Assembly (NCBI GenBank): GCA_050789255.1 | Contig: JBOZRQ010000042.1 | Coordinates: forward strand, 9,104-73,103 | Direction: 5' to 3' | DNA from: JBOZRQ01 sp050789255 | Lineage (GTDB): Bacteria > Bacillota > Sulfobacillia > Symbiobacteriales > Symbiobacteriaceae | DNA: 64,000 bases | In this document: positions 1 through 8,014 of the stretch, one piece after another | Numbering within the stretch: the first letter of the stretch is position 1 | How the letters are laid out: every line of letters starts with the position of its first letter | Notes under the pieces: generated by a model | What the model saw: only the letters and a program-made list of their open reading frames with translations | Databases searched by the model: none | What the model was told of the DNA's origin: nothing | Made by a program: the position numbers and the translations under genes

Positions 1-548
1 GCGGCGGCGGCGTGCTGCACACAGCGGATGGCGGCAGCACCTGGGCGGAGCGCAATCCGCAGGGCGCCCCGCTGTCCATCAAACTGAAGGCCGGTGCCGG
101 ACCGGCGGGCCTTCTGTACCAGCAGAATCACAAAGGCCTCTTCCGCACCGCTGACGGGGGCGCCAATTGGCAGATGATCGGGGGCTGCCTGCCTACCTCG
201 TTTGCCTTCGCCATCGCAGCGCACCCAAGTCAGCCCGAGACCCTGTACGCCCTGCCCATGAAGAACGAGGGCAACATGCGCTCCCTGCCCGACGACCGGC
301 TGGCGGTCTACCGCACCCGGGACGGCGGGGACTCCTGGGAGGCGCTGACCAGTGGCCTACCGGAAGGCAAGGTCTACGGCCACGTCTTCCGGGAATGCCT
401 GATCACGGCGACGGGGGAGCCTGGCGCTGTAGCGCTGGGTGTCAGCACCGGCCATGTCTACGTAAGCCTTGATGATGGGAATACCTGGGTGACGGCTGCC
501 GCACACCTACCCGAGGTGCTCGCACTGTCCCTGGCTGCGATCGACTAA
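1..548 (+). CDS. BNR/YCF48-like beta-propeller protein (5' truncated)
   Basis: The frame is open from the left edge, so the start lies outside the window; about 182 residues remain. Repeated blades are visible as Asp-box-like strings such as TADGGSTW, TADGGANW, TRDGGDSW and SLDDGNTW, the signature of sialidase/BNR and photosystem-assembly-type propellers. The C-terminus (VYVSLDDGNTW, then HLPEVLALS) closely resembles that of the next gene, so the two are tandem paralogues. The function is not known; such propellers usually bind proteins or glycans, and no catalytic residues can be assigned. The stop lies 17 bases before the next start, which suggests one operon with the following propeller and the MoaD-like gene. 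Confidence 0.8.
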   Translation, partial: GGGVLHTADGGSTWAERNPQGAPLSIKLKAGAGPAGLLYQQNHKGLFRTADGGANWQMIGGCLPTSFAFAIAAHPSQPETLYALPMKNEGNMRSLPDDRLAVYRTRDGGDSWEALTSGLPEGKVYGHVFRECLITATGEPGAVALGVSTGHVYVSLDDGNTWVTAAAHLPEVLALSLAAID

Positions 549-565
549 CCATAAGGAGCGACAGC

Positions 566-1642
566 GTGAACAACAACGTGATCGTGCTGATTGGGACCAA
601 ACGAGGCCTCTTTATCGCTCGCAGCAATCGCGACCGCAAGGATTGGAAAATGACAGGGCCTTACTGCAACGTCCCGATCCGTGACGCGAAGTACGACCCA
701 CTCAGCAAGGCGATCTACGCCGCCGGCGTGCGTGAGTACGGCCCGGATGACTGGCGCCACGGCGTCTGGAAGAGCACCGACCTCGGCGAGAGCTGGACCC
801 ACTCGGCCGTCGGGTTCACTTTCGGCGAGGGCGGCCCCAAGCTGGAGCGGGTGTGGCATGTGATGCCCGGGAACGGGGCCATGTACGCGGGTACCGAGCC
901 GGCCGCGCTCTTCCGCAGCGATGATGCGGGCGAGACCTGGCAGCACGTGGAGGGGCTGCGCCAGCATCCCACCACCCCCGACTGGGGCGGCGGCGCCGGC
1001 GGTCTGGCGCTTCACTCCATCGTACCGCATCCCACGGATGCCAACCGGATATGGGTCGGCCTCTCCGCGGTGGGCGTCTTCTACACGGAGGATGGGGGGA
1101 AGACCTGGGAGATCCGCAACGGCGGCATGACCAAGGACTACAACCCCGGCGAGACCTATTACGGCTTCTGCTGCCATAAGTTTGCCCGGGCGGCCGGCGA
1201 GGAAGATATCCTTTACATGCAGGATCACGGCGGGGTTTACCGGAGCCGGGACGGCGCCCAGAACTGGGAGGATATCAGGGCCGGGCTCTCCTCGGACTTT
1301 GGCTTCGGTTGTGCGGCGCACCCCCGGGACCCCAAGACCGCCTACCTGGCCCCCATCCAGGACAACGGCCGCTTCATGCCGGGCGCCGCGGCAGCGATCT
1401 GGCGCACCCGTGACGGCGGCGACACCTGGGAGCGGCTGAGCGATGGCCTCCCCCAAGAGCACGCCTACTTCCAGGTGCTGCGGGAAGGGCTCTGCACCGA
1501 CGGGCTCGACCCGGCGGGCGTCTACTTTGGGACCAACAACGGCTTCGTCTTTGGCAGCGCCGACGAGGGCGAGACCTGGAGCACCGTCGCCAGCCACCTG
1601 CCCTACGTGTGGTCGGTGAGCGCGGCCGTGGTGGAGGACTGA
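566..1642 (+). CDS. BNR/YCF48-like beta-propeller protein, paralogue of upstream gene
   Basis: A 358-residue protein starting at GTG after TAAGGAGC. No signal peptide or membrane segment is visible, so it is probably cytoplasmic. Asp-box-like blade motifs recur along the chain (STDLGESW, SDDAGETW, TEDGGKTW, SRDGAQNW, TRDGGDTW, SADEGETW), giving about six propeller blades. The opening VLIGTKRGLF is typical of the WD40/YVTN/BNR-like glycosidase-type family, but no enzymatic role can be claimed. It ends 3 bases before the small MoaD/ThiS-like gene, so the two are probably co-translated. It could act as a scaffold or partner of that ubiquitin-fold protein; this is inference from gene order only. 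Confidence 0.85.
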   Translation: MNNNVIVLIGTKRGLFIARSNRDRKDWKMTGPYCNVPIRDAKYDPLSKAIYAAGVREYGPDDWRHGVWKSTDLGESWTHSAVGFTFGEGGPKLERVWHVMPGNGAMYAGTEPAALFRSDDAGETWQHVEGLRQHPTTPDWGGGAGGLALHSIVPHPTDANRIWVGLSAVGVFYTEDGGKTWEIRNGGMTKDYNPGETYYGFCCHKFARAAGEEDILYMQDHGGVYRSRDGAQNWEDIRAGLSSDFGFGCAAHPRDPKTAYLAPIQDNGRFMPGAAAAIWRTRDGGDTWERLSDGLPQEHAYFQVLREGLCTDGLDPAGVYFGTNNGFVFGSADEGETWSTVASHLPYVWSVSAAVVED

Positions 1643-1645
1643 GCT

Positions 1646-1909
1646 ATGGCGAAGCTCCTGCTTCCGGCCAACCTGACCGCCCTCTTCCCCGGGGCGCCCC
1701 GGGAGATGGAGGTGGAGGGGGCCACCGTGCTCGAGGTGATCGAGGCGCTCAACGCCCGCTTCCCCGGCATGCGCAGCCGCCTGCTCGATGCCGGCCCGCG
1801 CTTGCGGGAGCACATCCTGGTGGCGGTGGACGGGGTTCGCGTCGGCCTTTCGGCGAGCGTCGGCGCCCAGTCGGTCGTTCGCATTATCCCCTCCATAACG
1901 GGTGGCTAG
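1646..1909 (+). CDS. MoaD/ThiS family ubiquitin-fold protein
   Basis: An 87-residue beta-grasp protein ending in ITGG. The C-terminal diglycine is the hallmark of MoaD/ThiS sulfur carriers and of ubiquitin-like modifiers, where the last glycine is adenylated and then thiocarboxylated or conjugated. The body (ATVLEVIEALNARFPGMRSR, then HILVAVDGVRV) fits the MoaD pattern. There is no moaE, thiF/moeB or thiG in the window; the partners are two beta-propeller genes in the same probable operon. It may serve a sulfur-transfer reaction or a protein-modifying role linked to the propellers. Family assignment is firm, the specific pathway unknown. An efficient terminator follows directly. Confidence 0.85.
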   Translation: MAKLLLPANLTALFPGAPREMEVEGATVLEVIEALNARFPGMRSRLLDAGPRLREHILVAVDGVRVGLSASVGAQSVVRIIPSITGG

Positions 1910-1918
1910 ATGAGGAAG

Positions 1919-1945
1919 GACCGGGGGCACTCCCCGGTCTTGTTC
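1919..1945. terminator. Rho-independent terminator between convergent genes
   Basis: Arms GACCGGGG and CCCCGGTC enclose a 5-base loop and are followed by TTGTTCTTT. It ends the propeller/MoaD transcript and lies directly beside the stop of the convergent anti-sigma gene, which it may also serve. Confidence 0.8.
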
Positions 1946-1946
1946 T

Positions 1947-2618
1947 TTAGGGCTTTTGGATGAGCTCGAAGCCGCTCAGGATCTGCTCGCAGGCGGGTTT
2001 GGCCTGCTCCCAGGGTGTGCGCTCGCCGGAGACCGTACCGCAGGTGACGGTGTACTCGTAGCCGTCGACGAGGAGGAAGTAGCTCTCCTGATGGCGCCCG
2101 GCGGTGGCGCTTACGTAGGCGGCAAACAGGTAGCCCGCCTTCTGCCCGGCCAGCTCCCGCAGGCCCTGCTCGACTGTGACGATGCGGGACGAGCTGATCT
2201 GCTCGTTCCGGGCGATCGCCTCGGCCACCAGCGACTCCAGGGTAGAGCTTTCGCGGCGGGGCTGCCGGCTGACGGTCATCTCGCCGAAGGCGAATCGGAA
2301 GATCATCGCCTGGCCGTCCCACGCTGGCGGGGCGGTCAGCGTTGCGGTCGACTTCAGGCGGAACCCGAGATCCCTGTTCTCATACGCGGCAGACTCGGAA
2401 GAAGCGGGCGTGACCGGCGCCTGCCTGACCAACTCACGTACGGCGACCCCACCGAGCAGGCCCAGCAGAACCACGGCTGCAGCTACGCCCTGCCACCATG
2501 AAGTACGCTTCCGCGCAGGGCGCCCGGCCCGGATCTTGCGGAGCAGGTCGTCGGCGGGAACGCGGGCCTGGCTGGCCTCTTCCTTCAATGCGCGGGCGAT
2601 GTCGTGTTCAGTGATCAT
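1947..2618 (-). CDS. Predicted membrane-anchored anti-sigma factor
   Basis: A 223-residue protein starting MITEHDIARAL. The cytoplasmic N-terminus (about 45 residues, basic at the end) is followed by one hydrophobic helix (VAAAVVLLGLLGGVAV, about residues 46-65), and the rest is predicted to be outside the membrane. Its ATG overlaps the stop of the upstream ECF sigma gene in an ATGA arrangement, the classic layout of a sigma/anti-sigma pair with coupled translation. I see no canonical zinc-anti-sigma HxxxCxxC motif, so the mode of sigma binding is unclear. The role is inferred from membrane topology and gene pairing. Confidence 0.7.
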   Translation of the reverse strand: MITEHDIARALKEEASQARVPADDLLRKIRAGRPARKRTSWWQGVAAAVVLLGLLGGVAVRELVRQAPVTPASSESAAYENRDLGFRLKSTATLTAPPAWDGQAMIFRFAFGEMTVSRQPRRESSTLESLVAEAIARNEQISSSRIVTVEQGLRELAGQKAGYLFAAYVSATAGRHQESYFLLVDGYEYTVTCGTVSGERTPWEQAKPACEQILSGFELIQKP

Positions 2619-3178
2619 TGGACCGACCCTCCCAGCCTTGCCGGATGTTCGAGGTAGCCGGACACCTTGTGCCGTGCGTGGTAGAGCCGCGACTTCACCG
2701 TTCCCACCGGCAGGTTCAGCACCTCGGCGATTTGAGGCTCCGTCAGTTCGGCGTAATAGCGGAGGATGAGCGGCACGCGGTACATGTCCGGCAGCTTGGC
2801 CAGCGCCCGGCGGACCTCGTCGGTCTCCTCCCGGGCTTGTACAATTTCCTCGGCCTGCTCTGACGCATCCATGCGGTCCTCCTGCCGGAAAAGATCCCAC
2901 GGGAGGAAGAGCAAACGGCGGCCACGGCGCCCCAGGCTGACCGCACTGTTGTGCAGAATCCGGTAGAACCAGGTGCGGAAGTACGCAGGGGTGCGCAGTG
3001 TGCCAATGCGCCGCAGCACCTGCACAAAGGCCTCCTGCACCGCGTCTTCGGCCGCCTGTTGGTTGCGCGTCATCAAATAGGCGATGCGAACCGCCTCGTC
3101 GACGTACTTTCGATATAAGGGATCAAAGGCGGCCTCGTCGCCTTGCTGCAGCCGGCTGACTAGCGCAGCGTCCTCCAA
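2615..3178 (-). CDS. ECF-type RNA polymerase sigma factor
   Basis: A 187-residue sigma-70 family protein with region 2 (about residues 10-75: EAAFDPLYRKYVD, then AAEDAVQEAFVQVLRRI) and region 4 (about 120-180, with the recognition helix PQIAEVLNLPVGTVKSRLYHAR), but no regions 1 or 3, as in ECF sigmas. The start taken is TTG, preceded by GAGGAAGAGG. It should recruit RNA polymerase to a stress regulon when released by the anti-sigma factor encoded by the overlapping downstream gene. The upstream stretch carries GTGAAAC, compatible with a self-regulated ECF -35 element, but this is tentative. The target regulon cannot be read from this window. Confidence 0.9.
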   Translation of the reverse strand: MEDAALVSRLQQGDEAAFDPLYRKYVDEAVRIAYLMTRNQQAAEDAVQEAFVQVLRRIGTLRTPAYFRTWFYRILHNSAVSLGRRGRRLLFLPWDLFRQEDRMDASEQAEEIVQAREETDEVRRALAKLPDMYRVPLILRYYAELTEPQIAEVLNLPVGTVKSRLYHARHKVSGYLEHPARLGGSVQ

Positions 3179-3248
3179 GTGGCATCATCCTCTTCCTCGC
3201 GCAGCGGTTTCACAAGAATAGAGGCGCATTCTTACCCAACCGTTCAAA

Positions 3249-3279
3249 GGCAGTTGGCAAAAAAGCCAACTGCCTCTTT
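3249..3279. terminator. Rho-independent terminator of asparagine synthetase gene
   Basis: Perfect 10-bp arms GGCAGTTGGC and GCCAACTGCC enclose AAAAAA and are followed on the plus strand by TCTTT. On the minus strand it lies just after the asnB stop, with T-rich sequence in the loop and tail. Confidence 0.75.
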
Positions 3280-3282
3280 ACA

Positions 3283-5133
3283 TCATACAATATTCACCTT
3301 GTACTCGGTCAGCCAGGTGTTGACCTGCCCGAGCCAGGCAAACAGCTGTGGCAAGCCCATCAGCTGTCCGAACCACGGCACGCCCGAGGCAGAGCCGTCA
3401 AGCTGCGCCAGCCGCCGGACCTCGTCAGCATCGATCAGCTGGTGGATCGGGGACGACGGATCGTCGATGATCTGCAGCGCCCAGTCCCGGGTCGCCCGGA
3501 AATAGGCGGGGTTGTGCGTTTTCGGGTAGGGGCTCTTCTTGCGGTAAAGGACATCGTCGGGCAGCAGGCCCTCCATCGCCTTGCGCACCAGCCCCTTCTC
3601 CCGCCCGCCGTGCATCTTCATCTCCCAGGGGACGTTCCAAACGTACTCGACGATGCGGTGGTCGCAAAAGGGGACCCGAGCCTCGAGGCTGGCCATCATA
3701 CTCATGCGGTCCTTGCGGTCCAGCAGGTTGGCCATAAACCAGGCCATGTTCAGGTAGAACATCTCGCGGCGGCGCGCCTCCAGGGGCTCTTCACCGGGGA
3801 GCTTGTCGATCTCGTCCAGCGTCTCCTGGTAGCGCTGGGCCACATAGGCCTCCGGGTCGATCCGCTCCGTCAGGCCGAGCGTGGGGGAGATCAGCCGCGC
3901 CCGCTCCCGCACCATGCGAATCCACGGGAAGGACTGGCCACGCAGGGCCTCCTCGCTGTGGAACCAGGGGTAGCCGCCGAAGATCTCATCGGCGCACTCG
4001 CCGGAGAGCACCACCGTGACCTCCTTCTTGATCTCCCGACAAAAGAGGTAGAGCGAGGAGTCCACATCGGCCATGCCGGGCAGGTCGCGCCCTCGCACGG
4101 CCTCCCGGAGCGAGGCGACCAGCTCGGGGGTATCGATCTCGATGTTGTGGTGCACGGTCCCAAGGTGTTCCGACACCCGCCTGATCCACGGGGCGTCGGG
4201 GTTGGGCTGGAAGGCGCTCGCCTGGAAATGCCGGTCGTTGTCTACGTAGTCGATCGACCAGGTGTGCAGGGGGCCGCGCCCCTCCTCCGCGAAGCTGCGG
4301 GCTGCGACAGCGGTGATTACGCTGGAGTCCAGCCCGCCCGAGAGCAGGGTGGCAATGGGCACATCGGAAACCAACTGGCGGCGAATGGCGTCCAAAAGAA
4401 GCTCCCGCACGGTCTCGACGGTGGTGGCCAGGCTGTCTCTGTGGGGCCTGCTCTTGAGCGACCAGTACCGGGTGATGCGGGTGCCGTCGCGGTCATGGAT
4501 GAGGTAGTGGCCGGGCTTCAGCTCCGAGACCCCGCGGTAGACACCGTGACCCGGGGTTCGGGAGGGGCCAAGGTAGAAGAGTTCGGCGAGCCCTTCGTCG
4601 TCGATCTCGGGCTTTACCAACGGGTTTGCCAGCAACGCTTTGAGCTCCGAGCCAAAAAGCAGGGCGCCGCCCCTATGGGCGTAGAAGAGAGGCTTAACGC
4701 CCATGCGGTCCCGGGCGAGGAAGAAGCGCTGGTCGTGCTCGGTCCACACCCCGAAGGCGAAAATGCCGTTCAGCTTCTCCACGCAAGCTGGACCCCATTC
4801 GATGTAGGCCGTCAGGAGCACCTCGGTGTCCGAGTGGCCGCGGAACTTATGCCCCCGGCTGAGCAGCTCCTGGCGCAGATCTTCTGTGTTATAGAGCTCG
4901 CCGTTGTATACCAGTACATAGGTATGGTCGCCCAGGCGGCGCACCATGGGCTGGGTGCCGCCGATCGGGTCCACCACGGTCAGCCGGCGGTGGCCGAGGG
5001 CTGCGTGGTTGGTCACGTAGTCGCCCATCTGGTCAGGGCCCCGGTCCGCCAGCGTGGCGGCCATGGCTGCCAGTGTCGGGCGGAAACGGGTCAGGTCCCG
5101 CTCCCAGTCGATCCACCCTGTGATTCCGCACAT
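3283..5133 (-). CDS. asnB: Asparagine synthetase (glutamine-hydrolysing)
   Basis: A 616-residue two-domain enzyme that makes asparagine from aspartate, glutamine and ATP in the cytoplasm. The N-terminal class II glutaminase domain starts MCGITGW, so Cys2 is the nucleophile after Met removal; RRLTVVD and YNGELYN are the usual glutamine-site segments. The synthetase domain carries the pyrophosphate loop SGGLDSS (about residue 263) and SGECADEIFGGY. The length is normal for bacterial AsnB, close to the YisO-like long form. It is monocistronic with its own terminator and is divergent from pepF. A second, shorter homologue lies at 53.4 kb inside the riboswitch operon, so this copy is the better candidate for the housekeeping enzyme. 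Confidence 0.93.
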   Translation of the reverse strand: MCGITGWIDWERDLTRFRPTLAAMAATLADRGPDQMGDYVTNHAALGHRRLTVVDPIGGTQPMVRRLGDHTYVLVYNGELYNTEDLRQELLSRGHKFRGHSDTEVLLTAYIEWGPACVEKLNGIFAFGVWTEHDQRFFLARDRMGVKPLFYAHRGGALLFGSELKALLANPLVKPEIDDEGLAELFYLGPSRTPGHGVYRGVSELKPGHYLIHDRDGTRITRYWSLKSRPHRDSLATTVETVRELLLDAIRRQLVSDVPIATLLSGGLDSSVITAVAARSFAEEGRGPLHTWSIDYVDNDRHFQASAFQPNPDAPWIRRVSEHLGTVHHNIEIDTPELVASLREAVRGRDLPGMADVDSSLYLFCREIKKEVTVVLSGECADEIFGGYPWFHSEEALRGQSFPWIRMVRERARLISPTLGLTERIDPEAYVAQRYQETLDEIDKLPGEEPLEARRREMFYLNMAWFMANLLDRKDRMSMMASLEARVPFCDHRIVEYVWNVPWEMKMHGGREKGLVRKAMEGLLPDDVLYRKKSPYPKTHNPAYFRATRDWALQIIDDPSSPIHQLIDADEVRRLAQLDGSASGVPWFGQLMGLPQLFAWLGQVNTWLTEYKVNIV

Positions 5134-5248
5134 GGAAGTTCACCCCTCTGAATGCTCCATGGTACTCGGGGCGCAAGAGGGGGTGTGCCTGTCCCGTTCG
5201 CCCATGTAAGGTTTTCAATTTCATGATGACGGAAAGAAGGATGGTTTG

Positions 5249-7009
5249 ATGACCACGACCCTGAGGCAAACGTGGGACCTGGAGTGCTTCTTCGAGGGCG
5301 GCAGCCGTTCGCCCGCCCTGGAGGCGCAGATGGGCGCCCTGGAGACCGACCTGAACACCCTGCGCAGTCAGGTGGACGGCCTGGCATCGACCGACAGCTG
5401 GGTGGCAGCGGTGGAGCTGCTGCAGTCGGTGCAGAGCCGCGTGATCCAGCTCTATTCCTACACCACCTGCCTGATCGCGCAGGATGTAAACGACGAGCCC
5501 GCCAAGCTGCTGGAATCCCGCATGACGCAGCTCTCGGCCAACCTGCAGAGCGTGCAGAACGAGCTGGACGCCCGTATGCTGGCGACCCCGGAAGCGCAGT
5601 GGGAGGCCCTGCTGGCCGATCCTCGCCTGCAGCCGATCACCTTCCCGCTGCGGGAGCGCCGGGAGATCGCCGCCAACCGCATGAAGCCTGAGCAGGAAAC
5701 CCTTGCCCTTGACCTGGCCGTGAACGGCTACCACGGCTGGGGGTCGCTCTACAGCACCCTGGTCGGCCGCATTACCATCCCGGTGGACGGGGCGGAGCTG
5801 TCGGTCGGCCAGGCATTTAACAAGTTCTCTGAGCCCAGCAAGCCCTTCCGCCAGGAGCTGTTTGCCCGCTGGGAGGAGGCGTGGGGCCGCCAGGCGCCCT
5901 TGATCTCCACCGCCCTGAACAACATTGCCGGCTTCCGGCTGAACCTCTACCGGCACCGGAGCTGGGAGTCGGTCCTGAAGGAGCCCCTCCAGTACAACCG
6001 CATGTCCTACGCCACGCTGATGGCCATGTGGGACGCTGTGAACGCAGCCAAGCCGAAGCTGGCGGAGTACCTGCAGCGGAAGGCCAAGGTGCTGGGTTAC
6101 AGCAGCATCGACTGGTGCGACCTGGAGGCCCCCCTGGGCGAGTCCACGAAGAAGGTGAGCTACGAAGAGGCCGCCGCCTTCATCGAGGAGAACTTCCGCC
6201 GCTTCAGCCCCCGCATGGCGGACTTCGCCGCACGGGCTTTCCGAAACGGTGTCCTGGAGGTCGAGGACCGGCCGGGCAAGGCCCCGGGCGGTTTCTGCAC
6301 CGACTTCCCCGAGAGCGCCGAGAGCCGGATCTTCATGACTTACGGCGGCGACACGGGCGGCGTATCGGTGCTGGCCCACGAACTGGGCCACGGCTACCAT
6401 TCGCACCTCATGTTCGACCTCCCGCCCATGGCCCAGCAGTACGCCATGAACGTGGCTGAGACGGCGTCGACCTTTGCGGAGACGATCACGGTAAATGCGG
6501 CGATCGCCAGCGCCTCGAGCAAGGAGGAGCGCCTCGCTCTGCTGGACGAGAAGCTCCGGTCCGCCGTGGCTTACCTGATGAACATCCATGCCCGGTTCAT
6601 CTTCGAGACGCGCTTCTACGACGCCCGCAGGGGCGGCCCGCTGAGCGTGGAGGAGCTGAACGGGCTGATGGAGCAGGCCCAGCGGGAGGCCTACACCGGC
6701 GCCCTGGGCACCTACCACCCGCTGTTCTGGGCCTCCAAGGGCCACTTCTACGGGACCGAGGTGCCGTTCTACAACTTCCCCTACACCTTCGGCTACCTGT
6801 TCAGCGCCGGCGTCTTCGCCCGGGCGATGGAGGAGGGGCCCAGCTTCGAGCCCAAGTATGTCGACCTGCTGCGCGACACGGGCCGCGCCACGGTCGAGGA
6901 TCTGGCCCGCCGCCACCTGGGCGCCGACCTGACCAAGCCCGACTTCTGGCTGACCGGCGTCAAGCTGGCCATGGCCGACGTCGACGAGTTCCTGAAGCTG
7001 ACGCAGTAA
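5249..7009 (+). CDS. pepF: Oligoendopeptidase F family M3 zinc metallopeptidase
   Basis: A 586-residue cytosolic peptidase that trims short peptides. The zinc site HELGH begins near residue 377 in the segment VLAHELGHGYHSH, and the downstream helix with NVAETASTFAE supplies the third ligand; GTYHPLFWASKGHFY and FYNFPYTFGYLFS are typical of the M3B subgroup. The start is taken as ATG 5249 because GGAAAGAAGG sits 8 bases upstream; a TTG three bases earlier is too close. No signal peptide is visible. It stands alone, followed 65 bases later by the P-loop/Asp23 fusion gene. Confidence 0.93.
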   Translation: MTTTLRQTWDLECFFEGGSRSPALEAQMGALETDLNTLRSQVDGLASTDSWVAAVELLQSVQSRVIQLYSYTTCLIAQDVNDEPAKLLESRMTQLSANLQSVQNELDARMLATPEAQWEALLADPRLQPITFPLRERREIAANRMKPEQETLALDLAVNGYHGWGSLYSTLVGRITIPVDGAELSVGQAFNKFSEPSKPFRQELFARWEEAWGRQAPLISTALNNIAGFRLNLYRHRSWESVLKEPLQYNRMSYATLMAMWDAVNAAKPKLAEYLQRKAKVLGYSSIDWCDLEAPLGESTKKVSYEEAAAFIEENFRRFSPRMADFAARAFRNGVLEVEDRPGKAPGGFCTDFPESAESRIFMTYGGDTGGVSVLAHELGHGYHSHLMFDLPPMAQQYAMNVAETASTFAETITVNAAIASASSKEERLALLDEKLRSAVAYLMNIHARFIFETRFYDARRGGPLSVEELNGLMEQAQREAYTGALGTYHPLFWASKGHFYGTEVPFYNFPYTFGYLFSAGVFARAMEEGPSFEPKYVDLLRDTGRATVEDLARRHLGADLTKPDFWLTGVKLAMADVDEFLKLTQ

Positions 7010-7073
7010 GGCGGTTGCCCGCAGGCCTTTCCAAGTGATATTGTTGTGAGCAGAGCGTGGAGGTGAGGCGCCC

Positions 7074-7889
7074 GTGGAGGTTATCGCCCTGGTTGGACCC
7101 GCAGGCAGCGGCAAGAGCCATCGCGCGGGCATCATCGCCCACCGGCACAACTGCGAAGCGATTATTGACGACGGACTGCTGATCCGGGAGGGCAAAATCG
7201 TCGCGGGCAGCAGCGCCAAGCGCGAGGCCAACAAAATGGCCGCCGTGCGCCGGGCGATCTTCCACGAGAAGGATCACCGCGAGGAGGTCCGCAGCGCCCT
7301 CTGGAGCACCAAGCCCAAGAAGGTGCTGGTGCTGGGCACCTCCGACGACATGATCGAGAAAATCTGCAACGCCCTTGACTTGCCCCACCCTGAACTGACG
7401 GTGCGGATTGAGGATATCGCCTCGCCGGCCCAGATCCGTCTGGCCCGCCGCAAGCGCAGCCAGGAGGGCAAGCACGTGATCCCGGCGCCCACCTTCGAGG
7501 TGAAGAAGACCTTCTCGGGCTACATGGTCGACCCGCTGCGCTTCCTGGCCAAGCGGGAGAACGAGCCCGACCCCGTCGCCCTGGAGAAGTCCGTGGTCCG
7601 ACCCACCTTCAGCTCCTTTGGCAAGTTCTTTATCGCTGACACCGTGGTGGCAGCGATTGCGACACGGGCCGCGGAGATGGTGGAAGGGGTCGGACGGGTC
7701 GGTCGGGTGGTGGTGGAGAGCCGTCGCGAAGGGGTGCTGGTCGAGATCGAGATCATCCTCCGCTACGGCTACCCCGTCTGGGAGGCGCTGCGCGAAGCGC
7801 AGAAGCAGGTAACAGAGCGCATTGAGTACATGACCGCGCTGAACGTCATCGAGTGTAACCTTGAGGCGAAGCGCCTGATCGTGGACTGA
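7074..7889 (+). CDS. P-loop NTPase fused to an Asp23/Gls24-like domain
   Basis: A 271-residue protein starting at GTG after GTGGAGGTGAGG. Residues 8-15 form a Walker A motif (GPAGSGKS) and VLVLGTSDD looks like a Walker B strand, giving an N-terminal nucleotide-binding domain of about 150 residues. From about residue 165 the sequence resembles the Asp23/Gls24 (YloU-like) envelope-stress domain: FFIADTVVAAIATRAAEM, then VLVEIEIILRYGYPVWEALR and VTERIEYMTALNVIECNL. Asp23 proteins usually stand alone and associate with the envelope, so the fusion is unusual. No signal peptide or membrane helix is visible. The substrate is unknown; it may couple nucleotide binding to cell-wall stress. Confidence 0.8.
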   Translation: MEVIALVGPAGSGKSHRAGIIAHRHNCEAIIDDGLLIREGKIVAGSSAKREANKMAAVRRAIFHEKDHREEVRSALWSTKPKKVLVLGTSDDMIEKICNALDLPHPELTVRIEDIASPAQIRLARRKRSQEGKHVIPAPTFEVKKTFSGYMVDPLRFLAKRENEPDPVALEKSVVRPTFSSFGKFFIADTVVAAIATRAAEMVEGVGRVGRVVVESRREGVLVEIEIILRYGYPVWEALREAQKQVTERIEYMTALNVIECNLEAKRLIVD

Positions 7890-7904
7890 CCTGTTCAAAG
7901 ATAG

Positions 7905-7938
7905 ACCCCCGTGAGACGAACCTGTCTACGGGGGTTTT
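7905..7938 (+). terminator. Rho-independent terminator
   Basis: Arms ACCCCCGT and ACGGGGGT enclose a 15-base loop and are followed by TTTTCC. It closes the P-loop/Asp23 gene. Confidence 0.8.
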
Positions 7939-8014
7939 CCGTGTTTTCTGAAGGGATTTCCGTCCGGGTGACGTCTGACCATGTGGATGTCTACGCGAAC
8001 AGGGGGTCCCTCAC

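Noticed and set aside
545..1930. 461-residue open frame on the minus strand
   Set aside because: It mirrors the propeller and MoaD-like genes in an antisense frame, a common effect of high GC; composition (Gly, Val, His-rich) and lack of a ribosome binding site argue against a gene.
3442..5151. 569-residue open frame on the plus strand
   Set aside because: It is antisense to asnB and has no recognisable domain.
5033..7234. 733-residue open frame on the minus strand
   Set aside because: It is antisense to pepF, whose family motifs are unmistakable on the plus strand.
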